Below are positions 1 to 5,318 of a DNA stretch of 7,831 nt, one piece after another (positions within the stretch are counted from its first letter, which is position 1; each line of letters opens with the position of its first letter). The stretch is taken from NCBI GenBank assembly GCA_021772705.1, contig JAJFLN010000450.1, positions 1-7,831 of the forward strand, given 5' to 3'. The notes beneath the pieces are model-generated. The model was not told where the DNA came from. It was given only the letters and a program-made list of their open reading frames with translations, and did no database searches. The position numbers and the translations under genes are program-made. The stretch comes from Candidatus Cloacimonadota bacterium (GTDB taxonomy: Bacteria > Muiribacteriota > UBA6191 > JACPRK01).

Positions 1-428
1 GCTGCGCAGCGAGAGCCAAGAAGAACCACCCACCGTGCGATTCCCGTCAACCGGAGTTCTCCTCGTTGGCTGACGCGCTTCCCCTTGCTGCATGAGGTAT
101 CTCAACGATCCATCCATGCCTCAGGGCTCTGCCCCACACCCCGTTGGGGGAGCCAGCTCCACCAAACCCCCAATTGGACTGGTGGGACTGAGGGTACTGA
201 TGAACACTTGAATGACAACTACGCCCCCGGTCCCGCGGGATTGATTTCCTCCCCAACTCCCCCGGCATGAGCCTCACCCCTCCAGAAGCCACCTAAGCCA
301 CCGCCCAGGCCGACACACCGCTCCAGAAGCCGTTTCACCGCCAGACGTCCCCACCGGGATCTGCCTCCAAGCCCAACCAGTCGGCCCCGCAGCCATCCTG
401 GCGGTCAGATGGCTTCTGGCCCCGTGGG
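1..428. other. No convincing gene
   Basis: I find no supported coding region on either strand. The short open frames have no ribosome site, no recognisable motif and proline/serine/arginine-rich translations typical of non-coding GC-rich DNA. The only structure I see is the 9-mer CCAGAAGCC near 283 and 324, with its reverse complement GGCTTCTGG near 412, which could form weak hairpins. No promoter or tRNA was recognised. Confidence 0.5.
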
Positions 429-759
429 ATGACGACCCACCTCGAGATCCCTTGCAGGCGGTGTGACAGGCCGGCGGCCATGCTCGTTTTCACTCTCAAC
501 TTCGGCACGGAGCCGGATGACCTCGAGAACGTGACGCGCCTGATGTTTCAGAACATCCGGAAGATGGACGAGCCTACGTTTGCCGTGGGCGCGACGCTCG
601 TCGCTGGTTCCGACAGGCGCGGGGTCGCGAACATCCGGACAGGTATGGCCCGAGCGAGGAGAGCTGCTTCAGCTGATGGAGAGGGAGCTCAACAGGAAGC
701 TCGATGAGTACGTCGAGAAGCACTGCTCCAGTGCAACTGGTTCGATGCGCCGTCGCTGA
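429..759 (+). pseudogene. Doubtful broken coding fragment
   Basis: An open frame from 429 gives 92 residues. Its middle part (LENVTRLMFQNIRKMD) looks protein-like, but it turns into an alanine/arginine-rich tail after about 645. The neighbouring frame from about 646 to the stop at 757-759 reads GELLQLMERELNRKLDEYVE, an amphipathic helical segment like the end of a small DNA-binding or antitoxin protein. The simplest reading is one gene split by a frameshift near 640-650, with an unclear start. No ribosome site is visible and no family is recognised. It converges on the XRE gene that ends at 782. It could equally be chance open frames. Confidence 0.25.
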
Positions 760-781
760 CAGAGCCGAGCACGACCCGGTG

Positions 782-1105
782 TTACGCCGCCGTCAGACGC
801 ACCCGGTAACTCAGCCCAGCTCGCTCGAGCTCGGCTTGAAGAGCAAGCTCCACGAACTGCCGGGACGAGTAGCCGAGGAGCTCTGCCCATCTCGCAGCCC
901 GCTCAGCGCTGACCACCTTCCGACCCCTCTCCACATCACAGAGGTGCGACTTGGAGATCTCCAGCTTCGCGGCAAACTCCGCCGGCGACATCTCCATCCC
1001 CTTCCGGATCGACTCGAGGAAGTTACCGAACGTCAGAGGTCCGCCGGCGATCTCCTCCAGCAACCCCAACGCCCCACTGCTCTTCCATTCCCGGTCAGTA
1101 CCCAT
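782..1105 (-). CDS. XRE-family HTH regulator, third gene of a TA operon
   Basis: A 107-residue protein with one Cro/C1-type helix-turn-helix. The HTH core runs about residues 40-60 (SPAEFAAKL, then ISKSHLCDVERGRKV), preceded by the helix LTFGNFLESIRKG and followed by a helical segment (AARWAELLGYSSRQFVELAL) usual in small XRE antitoxins and repressors. It is expected to bind operator DNA in the cytoplasm. The ATG at 1105 lies 15 bases after the stop of the zinc-finger/RHH antitoxin, with a GGGGA-rich stretch between, so the two are probably co-transcribed. In MqsRA-like systems zinc finger and HTH lie in one MqsA protein. Here the HTH is a separate protein and the zinc-finger protein carries an RHH domain instead, so this gene may be the operon's autoregulator or a second antitoxin. 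Family call is firm; role is inferred. Confidence 0.85.
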   Translation of the reverse strand: MGTDREWKSSGALGLLEEIAGGPLTFGNFLESIRKGMEMSPAEFAAKLEISKSHLCDVERGRKVVSAERAARWAELLGYSSRQFVELALQAELERAGLSYRVRLTAA

Positions 1106-1120
1106 ACCGTCCCCGTCCCC

Positions 1121-1477
1121 TCACGACTTCTTGGCCGCCTTCATGCCCTGCTGGATGAGGTAGACGACCTCTTGGTTGAGCGAACGGTGGTCGTCCTTCG
1201 CCGCCTGCACCAGCTTGGCGTGCAGTGCCGGCGCGACCCGCAGCCGGAACTGGCCGGAGTACTTCTTCCGGATCTCTTCCTCTGCCCTCTCCCACTCCTT
1301 GATGTGCAGCAGGCTCTCGCCACACGCCGCGCAAGCCCAGACCTCCAGGTCCTCCGCCATGTACCTCGTCCCATCCACGACCATCGGCTCCCGGGTCCTC
1401 CGCGCCTTCAGCTCCCCGTTGCCGCAACTCGGACACCTTGAGATCGACGGCACGGCCCTACGTCCCTTCGGCGGCAT
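1121..1477 (-). CDS. YgiT-type zinc-finger / ribbon-helix-helix antitoxin
   Basis: 118 residues. The N-terminal zinc finger has two CxxC pairs (C15/C18 in CPSCG, C49/C52 in CAACG) around a central segment with VDGTRY, the pattern of YgiT/MqsA-type antitoxin zinc fingers. After an acidic linker (residues 60-72) comes a ribbon-helix-helix-like segment, about 74-111 (FRLRVAPALHAKLVQAA, then SLNQEVVYLIQQG), probably for DNA binding and dimerisation. The ATG at 1477 overlaps the end of the DUF4258 toxin frame (stop 1458-1460) by 20 bases, which suggests translational coupling. An upstream extension of the open frame to 1624 is only the shadow of the toxin gene. It should neutralise the DUF4258 toxin and repress the operon. 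Its toxin partner is frameshifted, so it may now be an orphan antitoxin. Domain calls come from motif reading only. Confidence 0.8.
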   Translation of the reverse strand: MPPKGRRAVPSISRCPSCGNGELKARRTREPMVVDGTRYMAEDLEVWACAACGESLLHIKEWERAEEEIRKKYSGQFRLRVAPALHAKLVQAAKDDHRSLNQEVVYLIQQGMKAAKKS

Positions 1478-1780
1478 GCGCCGTGACGACGAAGTACTCC
1501 TGGCCTTCCTCGTTACCGACGATCTTCCCGCACGAGTAGACCCGCGCGTCTCCGAGGCTCGGGCCTTCGATGACGTACTTGTAGCGGGCGACTTTGGTTT
1601 CGTCTCTTTCCTTCTTGAGGACATGGCCGTTGAGGATCGAGTGGATCAGGTCTTCGCGCGAGAACCCATCTTCTCTTCGCGCGAGAACCCATCTTCGGCG
1701 AGCCGACGTCTGGCCTTGGCCGAGAGAAGGACCTGGTCCTTCTGGATGAGATCACGGATCTTCTGCGGAACAGGGTTCAG
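1458..1780 (-). pseudogene. DUF4258-type toxin, frameshifted by a 23-bp tandem duplication
   Basis: In one frame, the minus strand from 1780 reads a short leader, then PQKIRDLIQKDQVLLSAKAR, then RRLAEDGFSRE. After the duplication at 1651-1696 the other frame reads DLIHSILNGHVLKKE, RYKYVIEGPSLGDARVYSCG and EYFVVTAHAAEGT, ending at TAG 1458-1460. Removing one 23-bp copy joins the two halves into 99 residues, the usual size of DUF4258 proteins, which are small RNase-like toxins paired with YgiT-type antitoxins. As it stands, translation stops at TGA 1646 after about 44 residues. No ATG fits the expected N-terminus. A CTG at 1780, with AGGAG seven bases upstream, is the best start; an ATG at 1918 would add an unlikely leader. 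The toxin is probably inactive unless the repeat contracts. A sequencing or assembly error is the main alternative. Confidence 0.8.
1651..1696. repeat. Exact 23-bp tandem duplication
   Basis: Two head-to-tail perfect copies, 1651-1673 and 1674-1696, each beginning TCTTCGCGCGAG and ending CCCATCTTC. A length of 23 is not a multiple of three, so the duplication shifts the frame of the toxin gene that crosses it. The single-copy form gives a continuous DUF4258 reading frame. Confidence 0.95.
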
Positions 1781-1787
1781 GAGTGGG

Positions 1788-1792
1788 CTCCT
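1788..1792 (-). promoter_or_regulatory. Ribosome site for the DUF4258 toxin gene
   Basis: On the minus strand AGGAG (1792-1788) lies seven bases before a CTG codon at 1780, in the toxin frame. The spacing is ideal, and no ATG, GTG or TTG lies in frame nearby. This suggests a CTG start, or an ATG lost by mutation. Confidence 0.45.
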
Positions 1793-1947
1793 CGCTATGG
1801 TACCACCTCGGAACCGTACTCGCTCGAAGACAACGAGCCCCGCCAGGACGCGTATGGCGAGACTCGGGGAGCATGAGACCCCATCCTGCCTATCGGCCCC
1901 CTCGACCAAACACCCCACCGACGGATTCCAGTCCGCCCGTAAAGTGC

Positions 1948-1975
1948 ATCACACTATGTGATACAGTATAATCAC
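1948..1975 (+). promoter_or_regulatory. Operator palindromes over a TATAAT promoter
   Basis: Three alternating half-sites are seen: ATCAC (1948-1952), GTGAT (1958-1962) and ATCAC (1971-1975). The first two form the perfect palindrome ATCACACTATGTGAT (1948-1962); the second and third form another inverted repeat with an 8-base gap. A consensus -10 box TATAAT lies at 1967-1972, between half-sites two and three. No good -35 is seen. Because the GTG start follows at 1977, the transcript may be leaderless. The opposite strand also reads TATACT here, so the site could serve the divergent DUF4258 operon. The overlap of half-sites with the -10 box fits repression by an RHH antitoxin bound to DNA (inference). 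Confidence 0.65.
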
Positions 1976-1976
1976 C

Positions 1977-2339
1977 GTGACCGACGACGATTTCAAGAAA
2001 CTACTCGAGGACTTCATCGAGCCAGAAGCTGACCCCAACCCGGACACCTCTCACTTCCAGCTCCGCTTCGTCCGCGACAACCCCGCATACGGCTCCTTTC
2101 ACATGCACCAGAAACACCAGGTCTCCGAACATGAGGTTCGCGAAGTCCTCCTCGAGATCCCTCCGACCGTTGAATGCCGACACGACCCGGACCATCCCGA
2201 ACGAAAGCTCTTCTTCGGCGCCACCCGCAAACGCCGTCAGCTCCTCGTCGTATGTGATGTCGAGCACGAAGGGGACACCACCATCCTCGTCCCCATCACC
2301 GCCTTCGATGCCGACGAAACCGACTGGAGAAAGAAATGA
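1977..2339 (+). CDS. BrnT-like toxin (RelE/barnase-like superfamily)
   Basis: 120 residues, GTG start. Landmarks in order resemble BrnT (DUF497) ribonuclease toxins: HMHQKHQVSEHEVREVL (about residues 42-58), matching the family's KHGVSxxEA segment; HPERKLFFGATRKRRQLLVV (73-92), matching the E-R-G-x-x-x-x-R-x-L strand pair; and ILVPITAFDADETDW (103-117), in place of the usual ISAR motif and final helix. The first 40 residues are acidic and not typical, so a shorter form starting later is possible. The predicted role is mRNA cleavage in the cytoplasm, held in check by the next gene. The stop overlaps the antitoxin start by four bases (ATGA). No ribosome site precedes the GTG, but a TATAAT box ends four bases upstream, which suggests a leaderless transcript. 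Family assignment is by pattern, not by search. Confidence 0.7.
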   Translation: MTDDDFKKLLEDFIEPEADPNPDTSHFQLRFVRDNPAYGSFHMHQKHQVSEHEVREVLLEIPPTVECRHDPDHPERKLFFGATRKRRQLLVVCDVEHEGDTTILVPITAFDADETDWRKK

Positions 2340-2746
2340 CCCCTCCCAGGAAGAAGCCATCCAGACCTCTCACCGTCGACGAGGATCGCGCTCGCCGCGC
2401 TGACCTCTGGGGCCGCGGCAAGCTCTCCGGAAAAGACTGGATACCCGATCTCGAGGCCATCCCTCGTCACCGGGAATCCGAGCAGATCAGCATCCGCCTT
2501 CCCAAGAAGCTTCTGCAAGTCATCCGGGCCATGGCCGAACGCCGATCCATCGGCTATCAGATCCTCCTCAAGGACTGGCTCGATGACAGAGCCCGTCTCG
2601 AGGCCCGGCGCGAGCTTCAAATACTCGAGGGCCCTCCTCCTCACCTCGTCGTCCTCCGACCCGGCCCCAGCCTCGGCCATCCTCCAGAAGATCTCGAGGA
2701 CTCTGAAGAGTCCCCCCATCACCTCAAACTCAAGGCCTCCGCCTGA
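2336..2746 (+). CDS. CopG/BrnA-like ribbon-helix-helix antitoxin
   Basis: 136 residues. The core at residues 50-82 reads QISIRLPKKLLQVIRAMAER, then SIGYQILLKDWL, the typical strand-helix-helix of CopG-type antitoxins of the BrnA group, including the GYQ-x-L signature. A charged N-terminal part (1-49) precedes it, as in antitoxins where this segment wraps the toxin. Residues 90-136 form a proline- and glutamate-rich tail longer than usual, possibly extra sequence picked up at the 3' end. GGAG at 2326-2329, six bases before the ATG, is a good ribosome site, and the start overlaps the toxin stop (ATGA). It is expected to bind the BrnT-like toxin and repress the operator at 1948-1975. Confidence 0.8.
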   Translation: MTPPRKKPSRPLTVDEDRARRADLWGRGKLSGKDWIPDLEAIPRHRESEQISIRLPKKLLQVIRAMAERRSIGYQILLKDWLDDRARLEARRELQILEGPPPHLVVLRPGPSLGHPPEDLEDSEESPHHLKLKASA

Positions 2747-2751
2747 ACCCC

Positions 2752-3288
2752 ATGTACGTCACCGCCCATCGAGTCAAAGTCCCCAGAGGCCGGCGCCAGG
2801 GCATCAATGCCTACATCCACCGGCACGGCGATCTTCCTTGGCCCTCCTCTCCCGAGCAGGTCCTGGATCTGATCCAGCAACAGCCAGGAGAACTCGTCGA
2901 CCAGGAGCTCGGCCTCGAGCCCATTGGCGGCAACACAGTCCTGTCCTACTTCGATCTCGTTGCTCCCGACGACACACCCCGTCAGAACCTGATCGAAGCG
3001 ATCGATGCCCTCCATCAGGTCGGCGTCTCTGACGGCCTCGCCGTCATCGCCCTGGGCCCGGTCGTCGTTCGTCTCGGAGTCGCCAGAGCACGTCTCGACC
3101 ACTGGGAGACAGAGCTGCACGATCTGGCCAGGTCCGCAGAGGACCTCATCCGCAAGGACTCTCGACTCAAGTCGGGGCGCCCCTCCCTGCGAACCTCATC
3201 GGCATCCAGAGCTTCTGGACCTCTCAGCCCTGCTCCCTCTCGCAAACCCAACCCGCAATCTGATCTTCGTCGCCGACGGAGGAAGTGA
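2752..3288 (+). CDS. Unknown protein, possibly frameshifted near the 3' end
   Basis: 178 residues in the open frame, starting six bases after the BrnA-like stop, without a clear ribosome site. No family is recognised. Residues 1-140 look like a real mixed alpha/beta protein (SPEQVLDLIQQQPGELVD, then GLAVIALGPVVVRLGVARAR, then LDHWETELHDLARSAEDLIR). The last 38 residues are serine/arginine-rich and end RRRRRK, like out-of-frame reading. In the next frame the same bases read HPELLDLSALLPLANPTRN, then LIFVADGGSEPATWSVEEAAR, with the stop at 3323-3325 overlapping the ATG of the next gene. One base too many around 3170-3185 (run GGGGCGCCCC) would explain this; the repaired product would be about 190 residues. 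No signal peptide or membrane segment is seen. Confidence 0.5.
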   Translation: MYVTAHRVKVPRGRRQGINAYIHRHGDLPWPSSPEQVLDLIQQQPGELVDQELGLEPIGGNTVLSYFDLVAPDDTPRQNLIEAIDALHQVGVSDGLAVIALGPVVVRLGVARARLDHWETELHDLARSAEDLIRKDSRLKSGRPSLRTSSASRASGPLSPAPSRKPNPQSDLRRRRRK

Positions 3289-3307
3289 GCCGGCTACCTG
3301 GTCTGTC

Positions 3308-3314
3308 GAGGAGG
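3308..3314 (+). promoter_or_regulatory. Strong ribosome site for the 56-residue gene
   Basis: GAGGAGG lies seven bases before the ATG at 3322. This is the best Shine-Dalgarno match on the plus strand of the window and supports the short gene as real. Confidence 0.75.
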
Positions 3315-3321
3315 CAGCTCG

Positions 3322-3492
3322 ATGAAGAAGCGATTGGACATGCGAAAGATCGCCAAGACACTCGGAGCGAAGCGACGAGGAGCGGTCCAGGCCAAGAGCG
3401 GATACTTCGGAGCCCTCGAGCTGGCTGCGGACGTCGCCCAACGGTTCCGACCACTTTCCAGCAAGTACTCCCCAGCGACGAGGGTCAGATGA
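3322..3492 (+). CDS. Small basic protein of 56 residues, unknown function
   Basis: The protein begins MKKRLDMRKIAKTLGAKRRG and continues with SGYFGALELAADVAQRFR. It has an ideal ribosome site (3308-3314). ATGA overlaps link it to the alternative upstream frame (stop 3323-3325) and to the RHH gene downstream (ATG 3489, stop 3490-3492). The pattern K-R-(L/V)-D, I-A-x-x-L-G-A-x-R-R-G, GYFGA is one I associate from memory with small uncharacterised proteins in GC-rich proteobacteria, often longer than this one; I know no function for them. The last 12 residues are unrelated-looking and begin at a 12-bp motif repeated at 4039, so the 3' end may have been replaced. It is likely a cytoplasmic partner of the RHH protein in a three-gene coupled unit. 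Confidence 0.65.
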   Translation: MKKRLDMRKIAKTLGAKRRGAVQAKSGYFGALELAADVAQRFRPLSSKYSPATRVR

Positions 3493-3830
3493 AGCGCATC
3501 GTCCTGCGGCTCCCCGAAGACCTCTACCAGCGCGTCCAGCAAGAGGCATCTCGCGAAGGAGTCTCGATAAACCAGTACCTCGTCTACAGCATCACCCGGG
3601 CCGTGACCGCTCGAGAAGCCTCAGCCTTCTTCAAGGACCGCGCACACGGCACCGGACCCGAGCAGGGCCTGAAGCTGCTCGACCAGGTCCCCAACCGGGA
3701 GCCCATGATTCCGGAAGACCGCCTCATCGAGAGCGAAACACCCCGCTCTCGCCGAAAGAGCCAGCCAACCAAGAGCTCGACTCGCCGGAAGACTTCTCCC
3801 GCACGGCGCAGCCCGAAACGCTCCACCTGA
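3489..3830 (+). CDS. Ribbon-helix-helix protein with a basic tail (HicB/CopG-like)
   Basis: 113 residues. The N-terminus reads MKRIVLRLPEDLYQRVQQEA, then SREGVSINQYLVYSITRAV, a textbook RHH domain (about residues 2-42) of the kind found in the C-terminal part of HicB antitoxins and in CopG/Arc repressors. It should dimerise and bind DNA. Residues 45-85 are of unknown role. Residues 86-113 are rich in S, K, R, T and P (for example TRRKTSPARRSPKRS), a disordered tail likely to contact nucleic acid. The start at 3489 is chosen because the RHH strand begins there, GAGGG lies four bases upstream and the ATG overlaps the previous stop. The open frame back to 3285 is the shadow of the previous gene. 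It is probably the regulator or antitoxin of the trio, but no recognised toxin sits beside it. Confidence 0.75.
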   Translation: MKRIVLRLPEDLYQRVQQEASREGVSINQYLVYSITRAVTAREASAFFKDRAHGTGPEQGLKLLDQVPNREPMIPEDRLIESETPRSRRKSQPTKSSTRRKTSPARRSPKRST

Positions 3831-4106
3831 ACCACCGCGTCCTCTTCTCTTCGGTACGGCCCCCGCCTCCAGCGGGTGCCATCGAGTCCGCTTCCTCCGG
3901 TCGCTCAAATGGCGGATGGAAAGTGCCGCGACGTGGAAAGCCCGGCTTCTCGCCGCCGCCCCTCACCACCAAGTCCTCCACGGCCGGCCTTCCCTCGTCG
4001 CTTGGACAGCTCGGCCCTCGCAAGCTCGGGACCGACCTGACCACTTTCCACCCCGTGATGAGCGTGCCTCGTTCGCGCGACTCCGAGGCGCTCCCGGGGG
4101 CGCGCC
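3831..4106. other. Gene-free gap with repeated TGGAAAG/CTTTCCA motifs
   Basis: This gap lies between convergent genes. TGGAAAGTG (3917-3925) is inverted as CACTTTCCA (4042-4050), and GTGGAAAG (3933-3940) is inverted as CTTTCCAC (4044-4051), enclosing about 135 bp. The 12-mer GACCACTTTCCA at 4039-4050 also occurs at 3449-3460 inside the 56-residue gene. Both strands of the enclosed piece are open in several frames with no recognisable protein. The pattern may be the end of a degraded insertion element (IS21-type ends carry repeats of this general kind) or a small non-autonomous element. I cannot decide. Confidence 0.4.
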
Positions 4107-4108
4107 TC
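4085..4108. terminator. GC-rich hairpin between convergent genes
   Basis: GAGGCGC (4085-4091) and GCGCCTC (4102-4108) form a perfect 7-bp stem with a 10-base loop. It sits exactly at the stop of the XRE gene and 255 bases after the RHH gene. No T-run follows on either strand, so termination is only a guess. Confidence 0.25.
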
Positions 4109-4565
4109 AAGCGCTGGCTTTGACCTTTGGGCGATGAGCAACCAACGGCTGCTCGAAAATGCTCTTCAGCCGGACACCCAGGGCATCAAGAATTCGACTT
4201 GCCCGGTCTACCGAGATCCCGTGGTACTCATTTCGCTCGTCCCTCGACACCTGGGACTCATGAATGCTCAATCGTTCTGCTAGATCCCGCTGGCTGAGGC
4301 CCAACGCGATTCGGAGCCCTACGAGAGTCCGGCCCAGCCCGTGAAAATTCAACAACTCTTCGAACTCCCCCCGACGAAGTCGCTCGTAGCTTTCCACTTC
4401 TTCCTGAAGCGGCAAGTGGAACGAGCGAAATGGATCCAGAGCCCGCTTCAGGGCCGCCCCCTTGATCCCCTCCTTCTTGAGGCTCTGTTCGTGTTCCAGC
4501 AAGCGCGTCCTCTCCTCCAGGAGCCGACGACAAGCATCTTGATACTCGCTCTCGTTGCGGATCAT
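4107..4565 (-). CDS. XRE-family HTH protein with N-terminal coiled coil
   Basis: 152 residues. Residues 1-33 form a highly charged helix (SEYQDACRRLLEERTRLLEH), probably a coiled coil for dimerisation. A linker segment with SYERLRRGEFEELLNF follows at 59-74. The HTH is at about 91-112 (SQRDLAERLSIHESQVSRDE), with the ending ERNEYHGISVDRASRILDAL typical of solitary antitoxin-like XRE proteins. It is a cytoplasmic DNA-binding protein, role unknown. AGGAGGT lies six bases before the ATG at 4565, an excellent ribosome site. A small reading frame overlaps its start (ATGA), so it may have been the second gene of a two-gene unit whose first gene is now cut by the element at 4653-4943. Any remaining promoter must lie within 4566-4652 or inside that element. 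Confidence 0.85.
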   Translation of the reverse strand: MIRNESEYQDACRRLLEERTRLLEHEQSLKKEGIKGAALKRALDPFRSFHLPLQEEVESYERLRRGEFEELLNFHGLGRTLVGLRIALGLSQRDLAERLSIHESQVSRDERNEYHGISVDRASRILDALGVRLKSIFEQPLVAHRPKVKASA

Positions 4566-4657
4566 GCAGCACCTCCTACCTTGACGATGCCTCGTGGCTT
4601 TCCGTCCCGCCGAGAGCGATCACTCCGCCTCGCCCCGAGGGAATGTCTGTAGCCCAT
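4562..4657 (-). CDS. 31-codon frame overlapping the XRE start; possible remnant
   Basis: The frame begins MGYRHSLGARR and ends GKPRGIVKVGGAA, with the stop TGA overlapping the XRE start codon as ATGA. The ATG lies inside the CCCATGGG end of the MITE-like element, so it was created by, or is coincident with, the insertion. It may be the 3' tail of a lost partner gene of the XRE protein, by analogy with the other ATGA-coupled pairs in this window. No family is recognised, and it is short enough to be chance. Confidence 0.3.
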   Translation of the reverse strand: MGYRHSLGARRSDRSRRDGKPRGIVKVGGAA

Positions 4658-4943
4658 GGGGGGTGCAACCGTTTTCGGACGACACATCCAAGAAACGCCC
4701 TCAACCCAATCTTGGTGCGGGTTGTCAAGGCCACGACGTCAGCTCGTCGCTGCCCGTCCTTTAGCTCGAGTGTCGGCCCGAAAGCGCCATTTACCGCCTC
4801 CCACGGGTTCGGTCATCCCGCACATGCGGCCGCCCGTCTGATACGAGCGCAAAGCAGATGTGGCAAAATGTCTCAGCCAGACCTGAATTCCGCATGAAAT
4901 CAACCTTTTTCCGTCGTCCGAAAACATGTGCACCCCCCATGGG
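4653..4943. mobile_element. MITE-like element with 31-bp terminal inverted repeats
   Basis: The left end 4653-4683 reads CCCATGGGGGGTGCA, three variable bases, then GTTTTCGGACGAC. The right end 4913-4943 is its reverse complement with only those three bases different (28 of 31 match). The 291-bp element contains no transposase-like frame, which fits a non-autonomous miniature element or a collapsed insertion sequence. Possible target duplications are AG directly outside the ends (4651-4652 and 4944-4945), or CCATGG if the true ends start at GGGG; the palindrome CCCATGGG makes this undecidable from one copy. It separates the XRE gene from the helicase remnant and may supply or remove its promoter. 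Confidence 0.7.
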
Positions 4944-5016
4944 AGAGCAGTCTCTCCCCGTAGATTGAGCCTGCATGACGTCTATGCATTCTCAGATCCT
5001 AGCGAAAAGTGCTGTA

Positions 5017-5310
5017 TTACGGCAACGCGCCCGCCCCACACACAGCCCATCTCACCCACGATCCCCAATGGCTCCCGGCAAAGGCGACCGCGTCGTCACC
5101 CACACCCGCCTCCTCATCTCGCCCGTACCCGATCGACCGGTAACCCCGCTGCCGACGCTCGAACATCCTGGCCAGCATCGGAACGCGCCGGTCCACGTAG
5201 TCCACAATCCGCACTTCCGACTTCCCCGGGTACTGCCGATGCAACCGGCCTGCGTACTGTATGAGCGTCCCCTTCCACGAAACAGGCATCGCCAGAAACA
5301 GCGTATCTAG
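5017..5310 (-). pseudogene. C-terminal fragment of an SF2 DEAD/DEAH helicase
   Basis: The minus strand from 5310 reads LDTLFLAMPVSWKGTLIQYA, then GRLHRQYPGKSEVRIVDYVD, then RRVPMLARMFERRQRGYRSI, ending at a stop near 5017. The stretch LFLAxPVSWKGTLxQYxGRLHR is the conserved motif V-VI region of superfamily II helicases of the COG1061/SSL2 type; the arginines of QYAGRLHR are the arginine-finger motif. Only about the last 95 codons are present. Walker A and B motifs and the whole N-terminus are missing. Homology starts at 5310, and a stop follows about three codons upstream (5322-5320), which marks the breakpoint against the recombinase on the opposite strand. A non-functional remnant of a deleted gene. 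The last 30 residues (after RSIGYG) are not clearly conserved. Confidence 0.8.
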
Positions 5311-5318
5311 CGGTCCAG

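Noticed and set aside
704..1441. Long plus-strand open frame of 245 codons
   Set aside because: It is the antisense shadow of the XRE and zinc-finger antitoxin genes, which have clear domains; its own translation is leucine/arginine/proline-rich without motifs.
1176..1961. Long plus-strand open frame of 261 codons
   Set aside because: It is antisense to the antitoxin and DUF4258 toxin, with no recognisable domain and no ribosome site.
2001..2722. Minus-strand frames opposite the BrnT/BrnA-like pair
   Set aside because: Antisense shadows; the plus strand has the domains, a ribosome site and the ATGA overlap.
3905..4141. Several open frames on both strands in the gap
   Set aside because: Openness on both strands in GC-rich repeat-bearing DNA, no motifs and no ribosome site; better explained as a mobile-element remnant or non-coding DNA.
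4656..4976. Open frames beginning in the inverted ends (MGGATVFGR and MGGAHVFGR)
   Set aside because: They are near-identical because the element ends are inverted copies; the frames diverge into motif-free sequence.
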